Assembly (NCBI GenBank): GCA_002364245.1
Contig: DEXR01000043.1
Coordinates: 308 to 38,611, forward strand
DNA from: Flavobacteriaceae bacterium UBA3179
Lineage (GTDB): Bacteria > Bacteroidota > Bacteroidia > Flavobacteriales > Flavobacteriaceae
Reading direction: 5' to 3'
DNA: 38,304 nucleotides
A program made the translations under genes and the position numbers. Shown here piece by piece: positions 10,186-17,989 of this stretch (position 1 is the stretch's first letter; each line of letters opens with the position of its first letter). A model generated the notes under the pieces. It saw nothing but the letters and a program-made list of their open reading frames with translations, searched no databases and was not told where the DNA came from.

Positions 10186-10931
10186 TGGCCGGATTAAGGA
10201 CAACATATAGAAAGCTTAAAAAAAAGCTGAAGCTAGCCCTTTCGATAAACTGGTTTGCTACGTGGTATTTTAATTTAAAAATGTTTGCTTTTTCCACAGC
10301 AATAAAGCTTCCTGTTTTTTTCTACGGAAAAATCCGTTTTTCGAATTTAGATGGAGAAATGATAATTGATGCACCTATAACCAAAGGAATGATAGGTTTT
10401 GGACAGCATTTTGAATTTCCTACTACATACAAAGGAACAGCTGAACTTTTTTTACAAGGGAAAATGGTGTGCAAAGGAAATGTGCAGATAGGTAAAGATG
10501 TGTGTATAAAGATAGCAGAAAACGCTTATTTTGAAATGGGTTATATGGCTTGTTTGGGATCAGACTGTAGGGTGTTGTGTACAGATAAAGTTATTTTAGG
10601 AAGCAATGCACGAGTAGGATATCAAACACAATTTATTGATACTACTATTCATCAGTTAATTGATTTAAAAACGAATACAAAACTACCTATGTCAGCACCT
10701 ATTTTTGTAAACAAGAATAATTGGATAGGGAATAGAACAACAGTGATGAAAGGGGCAAAAACACCTGAAAACTGTATTACAGCATCAAACTCATTGCTTA
10801 ATAAAGATTATACTTCTTTTGGTCAAGATGTTATTATTGGTGGAATTCCAGCAAAACTGTTAAAAGAAAAAATTAGACGCGATTGGGAAGGGGAGCGTAA
10901 AATGATGGAGCATTATTTAATTGTAAATTAA
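10185..10931 (+). CDS. Left-handed beta-helix (hexapeptide) acyltransferase
   Basis: Probable O- or N-acyltransferase acting on a sugar, cytoplasmic, 248 residues. The helix turns are recognisable as GNVQIGKDVCIKIAENA, LGSNARVGYQTQFID and NNWIGNRTTVMKGA, ending with VIIGGIPAKLLKEKI, the classic end of WbbJ/maltose-acetyltransferase-like proteins. His in DTTIHQLID is a candidate catalytic base. A basic N-terminus (KLKKKLKLALS) may bind the membrane surface. It is the last gene of the five-gene operon and overlaps the preceding stop by one base. By analogy with FdtC it could acetylate the 3-amino group, but it is not a close match that I can verify; O-acetylation is equally possible. Confidence 0.8.
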   Translation: MAGLRTTYRKLKKKLKLALSINWFATWYFNLKMFAFSTAIKLPVFFYGKIRFSNLDGEMIIDAPITKGMIGFGQHFEFPTTYKGTAELFLQGKMVCKGNVQIGKDVCIKIAENAYFEMGYMACLGSDCRVLCTDKVILGSNARVGYQTQFIDTTIHQLIDLKTNTKLPMSAPIFVNKNNWIGNRTTVMKGAKTPENCITASNSLLNKDYTSFGQDVIIGGIPAKLLKEKIRRDWEGERKMMEHYLIVN

Positions 10932-10933
10932 AG

Positions 10934-12067
10934 TTAAGCTGTCCAGGTTTCTACATACTTCTCAGCAACTTTAATATAGTGATGCTCTTTTTCAATAAAC
11001 TCCCGCGCATTTTTAGATATTTCAGTGAGCTGCAATGGATTTAAAATAAGTTGCTCCAAATCGTTGTAAATAGTTCGCGCATCGGGTAACGCATTAATCG
11101 CAACTGTTTTTTCTAAGTTATAGTATTCAACAAACTCCTTTTCGGCACCGGTAAAGACTACTTTTCCTTTCGCCATTGCTTCCAGCGCATTGTAACCTTG
11201 ATCAAAACCTAATACTTGATCTAAAACAATGTGAGCTTTATTGTAGAGCTCAATATATTCAGCGTAAGGAACACTTTCTACGGTAATGATTTCAACTTTA
11301 TCAGCGTACTTTTCTTTTAATTTAGAAAGTGCTGTATCAAAATAATCGCTTCCTTTTTTGTAATAATTGCTCCGATTAATACCGTGAAATATCACAATTT
11401 TCTCTTCAACTGAAAAAGGAATGTATTGTAACTTTTCAGTATTGACAGGGTTTGGAATCAACCCTAAATACAACGGATGCCCTTTCATAGGAATATGATA
11501 ATCCATATCGGTAGCAATCACTCCTGAAATATGCTGAAATACAAATTCGTGCAACGATTTAAATTCCGGCTGAATGTATTTTAAAACGGGATCGAATTCT
11601 TTTTGAGAAACTTTACCGTCAAACAACGGGCTTAAAATAGAGTAGCGGAACTTTTTGTCGTACGCATATTTTACACTAATGTAATCCGTTCCGCAGGACA
11701 ATAAAAACAATTTTTTATTGTGTTTTGCTAAAAATGAAATCACTTCTTTTTCAATCTTTGGAGTAACGCCAAACGGACTTTCATTGATAAGCTGCACTAC
11801 ATCGTAGCCTTTTAATTTTTCAGAATGACTAAAAAATTGTTTTTTAATATCTTCTGCAGCTAGGTCAATATTGAACAATTTATAGAGCAATACTTTCCAT
11901 TTTTTAGCTATTCCCGAAGTATATTTTCTATTCAGTTTAATATCAACCGGATAGTTTTTAAAATAATCGCCACAGCCAATAATAGTAACATCGTGACTCA
12001 GCGCAGTTAACCCTTCTTTTAAAGAGTTGTGCAATCGACTGTATTCGCCTACGAGGAGTATCTTCAT
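10934..12067 (-). CDS. Glycosyltransferase, GT-B fold (GT4-like)
   Basis: Probable glycosyltransferase of the glycan locus, 377 residues from ATG 12067. The frame is open to 12100, but the shorter start begins cleanly with MKILLVGEYSRLHNSLKEGL, the Rossmann strand of a GT-B enzyme, and fits a promoter box ending at 12098. The C-terminal donor domain shows KIVIFHGINRSNYYKKGSDY, then VLDQVLGFDQGYNALEAMAKGKVVF, where the last Glu corresponds to the second Glu of the usual E-x7-E motif and Asp replaces the first. It lies on the opposite strand to the operon, its stop two bases from the convergent acyltransferase. Donor and acceptor are unknown. Confidence 0.8.
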   Translation of the reverse strand: MKILLVGEYSRLHNSLKEGLTALSHDVTIIGCGDYFKNYPVDIKLNRKYTSGIAKKWKVLLYKLFNIDLAAEDIKKQFFSHSEKLKGYDVVQLINESPFGVTPKIEKEVISFLAKHNKKLFLLSCGTDYISVKYAYDKKFRYSILSPLFDGKVSQKEFDPVLKYIQPEFKSLHEFVFQHISGVIATDMDYHIPMKGHPLYLGLIPNPVNTEKLQYIPFSVEEKIVIFHGINRSNYYKKGSDYFDTALSKLKEKYADKVEIITVESVPYAEYIELYNKAHIVLDQVLGFDQGYNALEAMAKGKVVFTGAEKEFVEYYNLEKTVAINALPDARTIYNDLEQLILNPLQLTEISKNAREFIEKEHHYIKVAEKYVETWTA

Positions 12068-12097
12068 AAATGCGTTATATTTGCTGAAACGACCCAC

Positions 12098-12129
12098 CAA
12101 AAGTACAATTATTTATGACCAGTAAACAA
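12098..12129 (-). promoter_or_regulatory. Predicted promoter of the minus-strand glycosyltransferase
   Basis: TACTTTTG on the minus strand at 12105-12098, with TTG 21 bases upstream at 12129-12127. The upstream element lies inside the start of the divergent GT4 gene. A plus-strand TATATTTG at 12076-12083 may be the -7 box of that GT4 gene, but it has no clear TTG partner. Confidence 0.6.
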
Positions 12130-13221
12130 CCGTCAACACAAATTAAAGTCTGTTTGGTGGCTATTTCATTGGGAGGAGGAGGAGCAGAGCGTGCCACAGG
12201 GTTACTTTCCAGAATGCTTCATAAAAAAGGTTTTAATGTCTCCATTGTCATCTTGAACGATGTGATGGATTATCCCTACAAAGGGAAACTGTTTAATTTA
12301 GGAGCTTTGAAAACCGAACCAGATACGCTCTCAAAACGGTTGGCACGGTTTAAAAAACTAAAGACATTTTTTAAGGAAGAGGAGTTTGATTATATAATTG
12401 ACACTCGCAGCAGAGGCTCAGCTGCAAAAGAGCTATTTTACCTTCACTACTTGTATAAAAAACAACGTATTATATATGTAGTGCATAGTTTTAATATTTC
12501 GCAGTATTTTCCAAAACAGCAATGGCTTGCAGAGAAAATGATTGATAAGGCGGAAACTGTGGTTGGGGTTTCAAAAGCTATTTCAGAAAAAATAAATACA
12601 ACATATAATACCCAAAAAGGGGTACCTATTTATAACCCTTCTGAGCCTTTTACTGAAGCGGAAGTAAACAGTGCTTTTTCAGAAAAATACATCTTGTATT
12701 TGGGGCGTATAGAAGAGAAAGTTAAAAATTTTACTTTACTATTAGAAGGCTATAAGACCTCAAAGCTTTCGGGAAGTAATATCCATTTAAAGATTGTAGG
12801 CGATGGTCCAGATGTAGATTTTGTACAACAAAAAATAGATGAAATGAGCCTTAACGAAACAGTAACCTTATATCCTTTTACCTCTACTATACTTCCATAT
12901 GTAAAAAACGCTTTATATTTAACCTTAACAAGCAGGTACGAAGGTTTTCCTATGGTTTTAATTGAAGCGCTTTCAGTAGGTACTCCAGTGCTTTCTGTAC
13001 ATTGCGAAAGTGGGCCAGACGAAATTATCAGTAACGAGAAAAACGGTTTATTGATTGAAAATCATTCGGTTGAAGCCTTAGCAGAAGCTATGAATAGGTT
13101 AGCTTTTGATGAAGAACTATATAAAACCTGTAAAGAGAATGCCCCCAAAAGTATTTCGCATCTAACCATGGATGCTATTGCTGAAAAATGGGCAACGGTA
13201 TTAAAAAATAAACAACCTTAA
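12115..13221 (+). CDS. Glycosyltransferase family 4
   Basis: Retaining GT-B glycosyltransferase, 368 residues, cytoplasmic face of the membrane. The acceptor domain opens with VCLVAISLGGGGAERATGLL (the GGAER motif of capsule and O-antigen GT4 enzymes). The donor domain carries ILYLGRIEEKVKNF, IVGDGPDVDF and SRYEGFPMVLIEAL, giving the E-x7-E pair Glu276/Glu284. It is followed two bases later by the ketoisomerase, forming a two-gene unit. Sugar specificity cannot be read from sequence; the pairing with the isomerase hints that it may transfer the 3-amino-dideoxy sugar. Confidence 0.92.
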   Translation: MTSKQPSTQIKVCLVAISLGGGGAERATGLLSRMLHKKGFNVSIVILNDVMDYPYKGKLFNLGALKTEPDTLSKRLARFKKLKTFFKEEEFDYIIDTRSRGSAAKELFYLHYLYKKQRIIYVVHSFNISQYFPKQQWLAEKMIDKAETVVGVSKAISEKINTTYNTQKGVPIYNPSEPFTEAEVNSAFSEKYILYLGRIEEKVKNFTLLLEGYKTSKLSGSNIHLKIVGDGPDVDFVQQKIDEMSLNETVTLYPFTSTILPYVKNALYLTLTSRYEGFPMVLIEALSVGTPVLSVHCESGPDEIISNEKNGLLIENHSVEALAEAMNRLAFDEELYKTCKENAPKSISHLTMDAIAEKWATVLKNKQP

Positions 13222-13223
13222 TT

Positions 13224-13625
13224 TTGAAAAGTAGAATAATTGACATCCCAAAAATAGTAGATAAAGAAGGAAGGGGAAATCTTTCCGTAATAGAAAAAGA
13301 TGTATTGCCGTATTCGGTTAAACGGGTCTATTATTTGTATGATGTTCCTAGTGATTCTAGTCGCGGCGGACATGCACATAAAGAACAATTGGAGTTTCTA
13401 ATTGCGGTAAGCGGTAGTTTTGACGTTGTCCTTGACGACGGAACCGAAACAAAAAAGGTAACCCTTAACAAACCTAACAAAGGGTTGTTAATTGATACTA
13501 AAACTTGGCGGGAACTTGAAAACTTTTCCTCGGGTTCGGTATGTATTGTATTGTCTTCTGGCGAATTTGATGAAGCTGATTATATTAGGGAGTATGAGGA
13601 CTTCAAATTATTTGTAAGCCGTTAG
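13224..13625 (+). CDS. fdtA: FdtA-type dTDP-4-keto-6-deoxyglucose 3,4-ketoisomerase
   Basis: Cupin enzyme that moves the keto group of dTDP-4-keto-6-deoxyglucose from C4 to C3, producing the substrate of an FdtB/QdtB aminotransferase. Its 133 residues match the family. The signature RGGHAHKE places His50 and His52 in the active site, preceded by VKRVYYLYDVP. ELIAV-like and GLLID...W strands complete the cupin, and the C-terminus YIREYEDF is typical. The only usable start is TTG 13224, two bases after the GT4 stop. Its 3' end overlaps the convergent GT2 gene by 18 bp. FdtA and QdtA differ in product stereochemistry at C4, which I cannot decide from the sequence alone. Confidence 0.88.
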   Translation: MKSRIIDIPKIVDKEGRGNLSVIEKDVLPYSVKRVYYLYDVPSDSSRGGHAHKEQLEFLIAVSGSFDVVLDDGTETKKVTLNKPNKGLLIDTKTWRELENFSSGSVCIVLSSGEFDEADYIREYEDFKLFVSR

Positions 13626-14555
13626 TCGAAGACCAAATTTTTCGAACAACACTTTGCTTTTAACTAGTAGTTTTAATACAGTTGCAGGCTGTTTTAAAAG
13701 TTTCTGTTGTTTGGCGTTTAAATTGTTTAAGTCAATCCCCGAAACGTATTTTTTAAAAGCTGTAGTATCTCCGGCCAATTTATATTGAATGGCCAACGAA
13801 TAACGGTTTAGGTCTAAATACTGTTTAAGAAAAGTATTTTTTAAGGCCTCTGCTTCGTATTTCTCCAGATCCATATACGTACGTTTTAACGTATTGGTGT
13901 TCGAAATTCGATTACTCCCGTCTAGATTATGAGTAGCAGAAATTTTAGTAGAAAAAGCCAATGGAGAAGCTAATGCTGCTCGTATCCAAAGATCCGTATC
14001 TTCCCCAGCTCCGTGTGTAATGGTCGTGTCGAAGCCATTCAACGTTTCAAAAAAATCTTTCTTCATGCCAACTGCGGAAGTCCAAGCTAGAGCATCGGCT
14101 AAACTGTTTTTGAAGTAATCGTCAACTAAGCCTATCCAACCTTCTCCTTTTTTTAAAATAGGAGAAATCATAGAAGTGGTTAAGTTTTTATTATGCTTTT
14201 TATTATAAGCGGTAGCAAACCACTTGGCTTTTGGGAATTTTTCAGTAATCGTATGTATGTTTTCTAGATGAAACGGATACCAATAATCGTCTGCATCTAA
14301 AAAAACAATGTTTTCTGAAGTTGCTTTTTCTACTCCGTAATTTCTAGTGGGACCTACACCTTCATTTTTTTTACTGAAATAGTTGATTTTATCATCATCA
14401 ACAGCTTTTACTACGTCTTCACTTTTATCGGTCGAGCCATCGTTTACAATAATCACTTCAAAATCGGGAAACGTTTGAGACAAGAGACTATCCAATGTCT
14501 TTTGGATATCTTTTTCTTTATTGTAGAGTGGTATAATTACTGAAAACTTAGGCAT
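13608..14555 (-). CDS. Glycosyltransferase family 2
   Basis: Inverting GT-A glycosyltransferase, 315 residues. The N-terminal domain shows FSVIIPLYNKEKDI, the nucleotide-binding FEVIIVNDGSTDKS (Asp39) and the metal-binding DAD at 87-89 in IVFLDADDYW. GAGEDTDLWIRAAL supplies the later acidic catalytic motif (ED). The C-terminal 80 residues are variable. It is the second gene of a minus-strand pair: its start overlaps the preceding GT2 gene by 8 bp, and its end overlaps the convergent ketoisomerase gene by 18 bp. Substrate unknown. Confidence 0.92.
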   Translation of the reverse strand: MPKFSVIIPLYNKEKDIQKTLDSLLSQTFPDFEVIIVNDGSTDKSEDVVKAVDDDKINYFSKKNEGVGPTRNYGVEKATSENIVFLDADDYWYPFHLENIHTITEKFPKAKWFATAYNKKHNKNLTTSMISPILKKGEGWIGLVDDYFKNSLADALAWTSAVGMKKDFFETLNGFDTTITHGAGEDTDLWIRAALASPLAFSTKISATHNLDGSNRISNTNTLKRTYMDLEKYEAEALKNTFLKQYLDLNRYSLAIQYKLAGDTTAFKKYVSGIDLNNLNAKQQKLLKQPATVLKLLVKSKVLFEKFGLRLTAYK

Positions 14556-15438
14556 TTCTTTTCAATTTATCATAATAATACAAGCGATACAAATCAAATA
14601 AAAACAACGATGGGTTTTTGGAATTGAAATTTGAAATCATTTGCTTTTCAAAAAGGGTTATAATTTTTCTGAAAAGAGGTAACATTCTGTACTTTTTACC
14701 TTTTAAGTATGTTTTTTGAATGGGTCTTAAATCTGGTTGTATCAAACCTTTTTCTTCTAATAAAACGGTGGTCTCTACAGATTCTAACGATTTTTTGATA
14801 AAAATGGTGTTTTTTTCTAACCCTAAATGATACACAGGGTTATCAATATGTAGAACACGTACTTCTTTCGTTTCTAATAGCTGTTTAAATAAATTATCAA
14901 GTCCGTATGTGTTAAAAGCAAGGTGTTTGTTTACAGAAATAAAGAGTTCCTTTTCAATTAAAAAACATCCAGAATTAATCGATAAAAAAGGAGTTTTATC
15001 CCTTTGCAAAACGGTTAAAGACTCTCTGGAATGTCCATATTTCCAGCGTAGCATGAGATCTATATCGGGCTTTGTTTCAGCATAGTTTATCCCTCCAAAT
15101 ATAAGTTGAGCTTTATTCAAATTTTCAATAAAACGGCTTATAAAATCCTTATATTTTGGCATTACATCGGCATCTAAAAACAACAACCAATTATACGTAG
15201 CTTCTTTTGCTAAATGGTCTCTTGAAGCAGTGCGTCCCTTGTTTTCCTTGCTTTCAATATACCGACACTTATCCAGATTGTTTATAGTTCGGTTTTGGAT
15301 TTTAATTTCTTTATTTGAAGAACAATCATCCAAAACAAGGATTTCATAATCGATGGGTTGTTCGGTACATTGCCCATGCAAGTTGGTAACCAACTTTATT
15401 ATGTTATAATTATATGTGGGAATGAGTATCGAAATCAT
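14548..15438 (-). CDS. Glycosyltransferase family 2
   Basis: GT-A glycosyltransferase of 296 residues. Motifs: ISILIPTYNYNI, YEILVLDDCSSNKE, NKGRTASRDHLAKEA and WLLFLDADVMP (DAD at 89-91). Later, INSGCFLIEKELF and TYGLDNLFKQLLE resemble the acceptor part of GT2 enzymes such as those found in flavobacterial glycan clusters. It leads a two-gene minus-strand unit with the downstream GT2 (8-bp overlap). The upstream 98 bp separate it from the divergent oxygenase gene. Substrate unknown. Confidence 0.9.
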   Translation of the reverse strand: MISILIPTYNYNIIKLVTNLHGQCTEQPIDYEILVLDDCSSNKEIKIQNRTINNLDKCRYIESKENKGRTASRDHLAKEATYNWLLFLDADVMPKYKDFISRFIENLNKAQLIFGGINYAETKPDIDLMLRWKYGHSRESLTVLQRDKTPFLSINSGCFLIEKELFISVNKHLAFNTYGLDNLFKQLLETKEVRVLHIDNPVYHLGLEKNTIFIKKSLESVETTVLLEEKGLIQPDLRPIQKTYLKGKKYRMLPLFRKIITLFEKQMISNFNSKNPSLFLFDLYRLYYYDKLKRNA

Positions 15439-15536
15439 CGTTTCTTTCAGAAGAAAAGTATAATTTTAAGGTTTTAAAAACATCTTTTTAACCATTTAAT
15501 GGTAACTTAAACACTTAAACTGTTTTGTTATTGACT

Positions 15537-16361
15537 ATGAAAACACAAGACATTGCAAATATAATCTATAACCGCATCTTAGAAGATAAATCCGAGCTTA
15601 TTTCCAATTTTGAAAAAAGTAAAGAGGCGATAGGTTATTTCTATATCGATAATTTATTGCCTGAAGAACTTGCTCTACAAATAAGCAATGCTTTTCCTAA
15701 GAAGGAAGCTATGGTTTTAAAGAAAAGTTTGCGGGAATACAAGTATGTTGCTGCACAAATGGATCAATATAACCCATTATTAGAACAAGTTATTTACGCA
15801 TTTCAAGATGAGCGTATTGTTAAATTAGTAGGAGAAATATGCAGTATTGAAAATCCGGAACCGGATGAAAATTTATATGCTGGAGGTATTTCTTTAATGG
15901 CTGAAGGTAATTTTTTAAATCCCCATTTAGATAACTCACACGATAAAAACCGCAACAAATGGCGAGTGTTGAACTTGCTGTACTATGTTACACCAAATTG
16001 GGAAGATAGCTATGGCGGGCATTTAGAAGTATGGCCAAAAGGATTGGATAACGAACCAATAACCATTTACAGCCGGTTTAATAGATTGGCCGTGATGGCA
16101 ACACATCAAAAATCTTGGCATAGTGTAAGTCCAGTTACACATAACGGAGAACGTTGCTGTGTTTCCAATTACTACTTTTCAGACACTCCTTTAACTAATG
16201 AAGATCAGTTTCATGTAACTTCTTTTAGAGCTAGACCTGGTCAAAAGATTAAAGATGTAATTCTTCAAACTGATGCTTTCTTACGAATGGGTGTTCGGAA
16301 AGTATTTAAAAAAGGAATTACTGAAAATCCACATGTTTATAAAAAAGATAAGGAAGAATAA
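15537..16361 (+). CDS. 2-oxoglutarate/Fe(II)-dependent oxygenase
   Basis: Probable hydroxylase of the prolyl-4-hydroxylase-like 2OG-Fe(II) superfamily, 274 residues from ATG 15537 (a TTG 12 bases earlier is less likely). The double-stranded beta-helix core is visible. NPHLDNSHD supplies the H-x-D iron ligands, GGHLEVWPKG follows, KSWHSVSPV supplies the distal His, and ERCCVSNYYFS supplies the 2-oxoglutarate-binding Arg. It directly precedes a secreted subtilase (two bases between stop and start) and sits at the edge of the glycan locus. The substrate could be a sugar, lipid or protein side chain; nothing in the sequence decides it. No signal peptide, so it is cytoplasmic. Confidence 0.82.
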   Translation: MKTQDIANIIYNRILEDKSELISNFEKSKEAIGYFYIDNLLPEELALQISNAFPKKEAMVLKKSLREYKYVAAQMDQYNPLLEQVIYAFQDERIVKLVGEICSIENPEPDENLYAGGISLMAEGNFLNPHLDNSHDKNRNKWRVLNLLYYVTPNWEDSYGGHLEVWPKGLDNEPITIYSRFNRLAVMATHQKSWHSVSPVTHNGERCCVSNYYFSDTPLTNEDQFHVTSFRARPGQKIKDVILQTDAFLRMGVRKVFKKGITENPHVYKKDKEE

Positions 16362-16363
16362 GT

Positions 16364-17989
16364 ATGAGGAATATAATTTTTCTGTGTTTTTGTTTTGTAA
16401 CCCTCTCTTCTTTGTCACAAGAAAAAGCTTGGATGTATTTGCGGGCACATGATAGTTTGTTTGCTCCAGAATTTTCAAAAGTTGGTGATCATTTAATTTA
16501 CAATGGAAATGATACAAAACTTAAAAATATACTTCAGAAATATAAAGTATTTGAATTCAAAAAAACCTATAAAAAAGCTACCTATAAAAACCTAAAAAAA
16601 ACCTTTTTTGTAATTGCAGATAAGGAAAGTTTGTTGAACGATTTGTTAAAAAAAACGGATCATCTTTTTGAATCTGGTGAGTTGATAGCTTCAGCAGACA
16701 AAAAAATATTCGAACCCAATGATTACGGGTTAACTAGTACCATAGGAGCTAATAAAGGGGTGCAAGCAAATTTGGATTATTTTGACTTTTTAAAAGTGCC
16801 TAAGGCATGGTACTACACAACAGGCTCACGGAATGTTGCAGTGGGCATATCTGATGCATCCGTAGATACAACAAATGCTGAATTTAAAGGGAAAACCAAG
16901 GTGCTTAGTCCTTCACCTCTTGCTAAGGGACACGGGAATGGAGTAGCAGGAATTACTGCGGCTCAAGGGAATAACGGTTATGGCGTGGCTGGAATTTGTT
17001 ATGACTGCTCTATTTATGCCACTGGATTTGGTAAATTTGAAGAATTAAGCCAATTGGTAGAGCTCTCTCGTGCTGGGGCTAAGGTGGTAAATTGCAGTTG
17101 GGTAGGAAGGACCTATCATCAAACTGCACAAGATGCTATTGACAAAATGTATAAAAACGGAACTATTATTGTCGCAGCAGCTGGAAATGACGACTGGTCC
17201 AAAACCAAAGGTAAAAAACTCTTTTATCCTGCTTCGTACGATCATGTGATTTCTGTGGCTTCTATGAGTTATAAATATGAAACTGTTGAAGATCATACAT
17301 TAGTAAGTAAAAAGGGAAATTATTATGGTGAAAACATTCGGGGTTATTTAGGTAGGACCTTGGGTTTTAAAGATAAAGAAACGCTTACAGGCCCATTTAA
17401 TTATCCAGTTTCATTAACTACATTAAATCCTGAGGTAGATCTGGTAGCACCCTCTTCTGGACAGTTCCGTATTTCAAAATGGATGCTGGAAGATGAAATA
17501 GAATATATTTGGGAAGCCAGTTCGCCTACGGCACCTTTGGTAACCGGCACTATCGGGCTTATGTTTTCACTCTACCCATGTTTGCCACCAGACGAAGTAG
17601 AAAGTATTTTAAAACTTACTGCGTGGAATATAGATTCTATAGGAGATAATATGAAATATAAAGGAAATTATGGAGCGGGAGCTTTGCAAACAGGAGATGC
17701 TGTAGAAATGGTATATCAAATGGTTGCTGAAGGTGAAACAGTAACGATTGATAATCAAAACTTCTCACGATGGGATTTTAAGTTGACTACATATTCTGAA
17801 AAAACCATCCTGAAAAATCAACAATTTACAGATGCTGCAACTCTTAATCTAACGTCGAAAAACCAAATAGTCCTTTCTGAAAACACGGTCCTTAAACCCA
17901 ATAAACAAGGAAATATCCGCCTTAAAATTAATCCGTCACTACAAAAAGAATGTGAATTAGAACTTAGAGAAGGATTTCCAAAAAATTAG
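16364..17989 (+). CDS. Secreted S8 (subtilisin-like) serine peptidase
   Basis: Exported protease of 541 residues. Residues 1-18 form a signal peptide ending SSLSQ. About 120 residues of prodomain-like sequence follow, then the S8 domain. Candidate triad: Asp164 (VAVGISDASVD), His190 (GHGNGVAGI) and Ser387 (ASSPTAPLVTG), with oxyanion Asn275 (AAAGND). The Ser block departs from the usual GTSMAAP (Gly to Ala, Met to Pro, Ala to Thr), and the Asp block lacks the common DTG. The fold still looks complete. The last 140 residues contain regular NLTSKNQIVLSENTVLKPNK-like beta repeats but no standard T9SS motif, so secretion route beyond the periplasm is unclear. It is co-transcribed with the oxygenase and overlaps the ftsE 3' end by 4 bp. 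Confidence 0.88.
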   Translation: MRNIIFLCFCFVTLSSLSQEKAWMYLRAHDSLFAPEFSKVGDHLIYNGNDTKLKNILQKYKVFEFKKTYKKATYKNLKKTFFVIADKESLLNDLLKKTDHLFESGELIASADKKIFEPNDYGLTSTIGANKGVQANLDYFDFLKVPKAWYYTTGSRNVAVGISDASVDTTNAEFKGKTKVLSPSPLAKGHGNGVAGITAAQGNNGYGVAGICYDCSIYATGFGKFEELSQLVELSRAGAKVVNCSWVGRTYHQTAQDAIDKMYKNGTIIVAAAGNDDWSKTKGKKLFYPASYDHVISVASMSYKYETVEDHTLVSKKGNYYGENIRGYLGRTLGFKDKETLTGPFNYPVSLTTLNPEVDLVAPSSGQFRISKWMLEDEIEYIWEASSPTAPLVTGTIGLMFSLYPCLPPDEVESILKLTAWNIDSIGDNMKYKGNYGAGALQTGDAVEMVYQMVAEGETVTIDNQNFSRWDFKLTTYSEKTILKNQQFTDAATLNLTSKNQIVLSENTVLKPNKQGNIRLKINPSLQKECELELREGFPKN

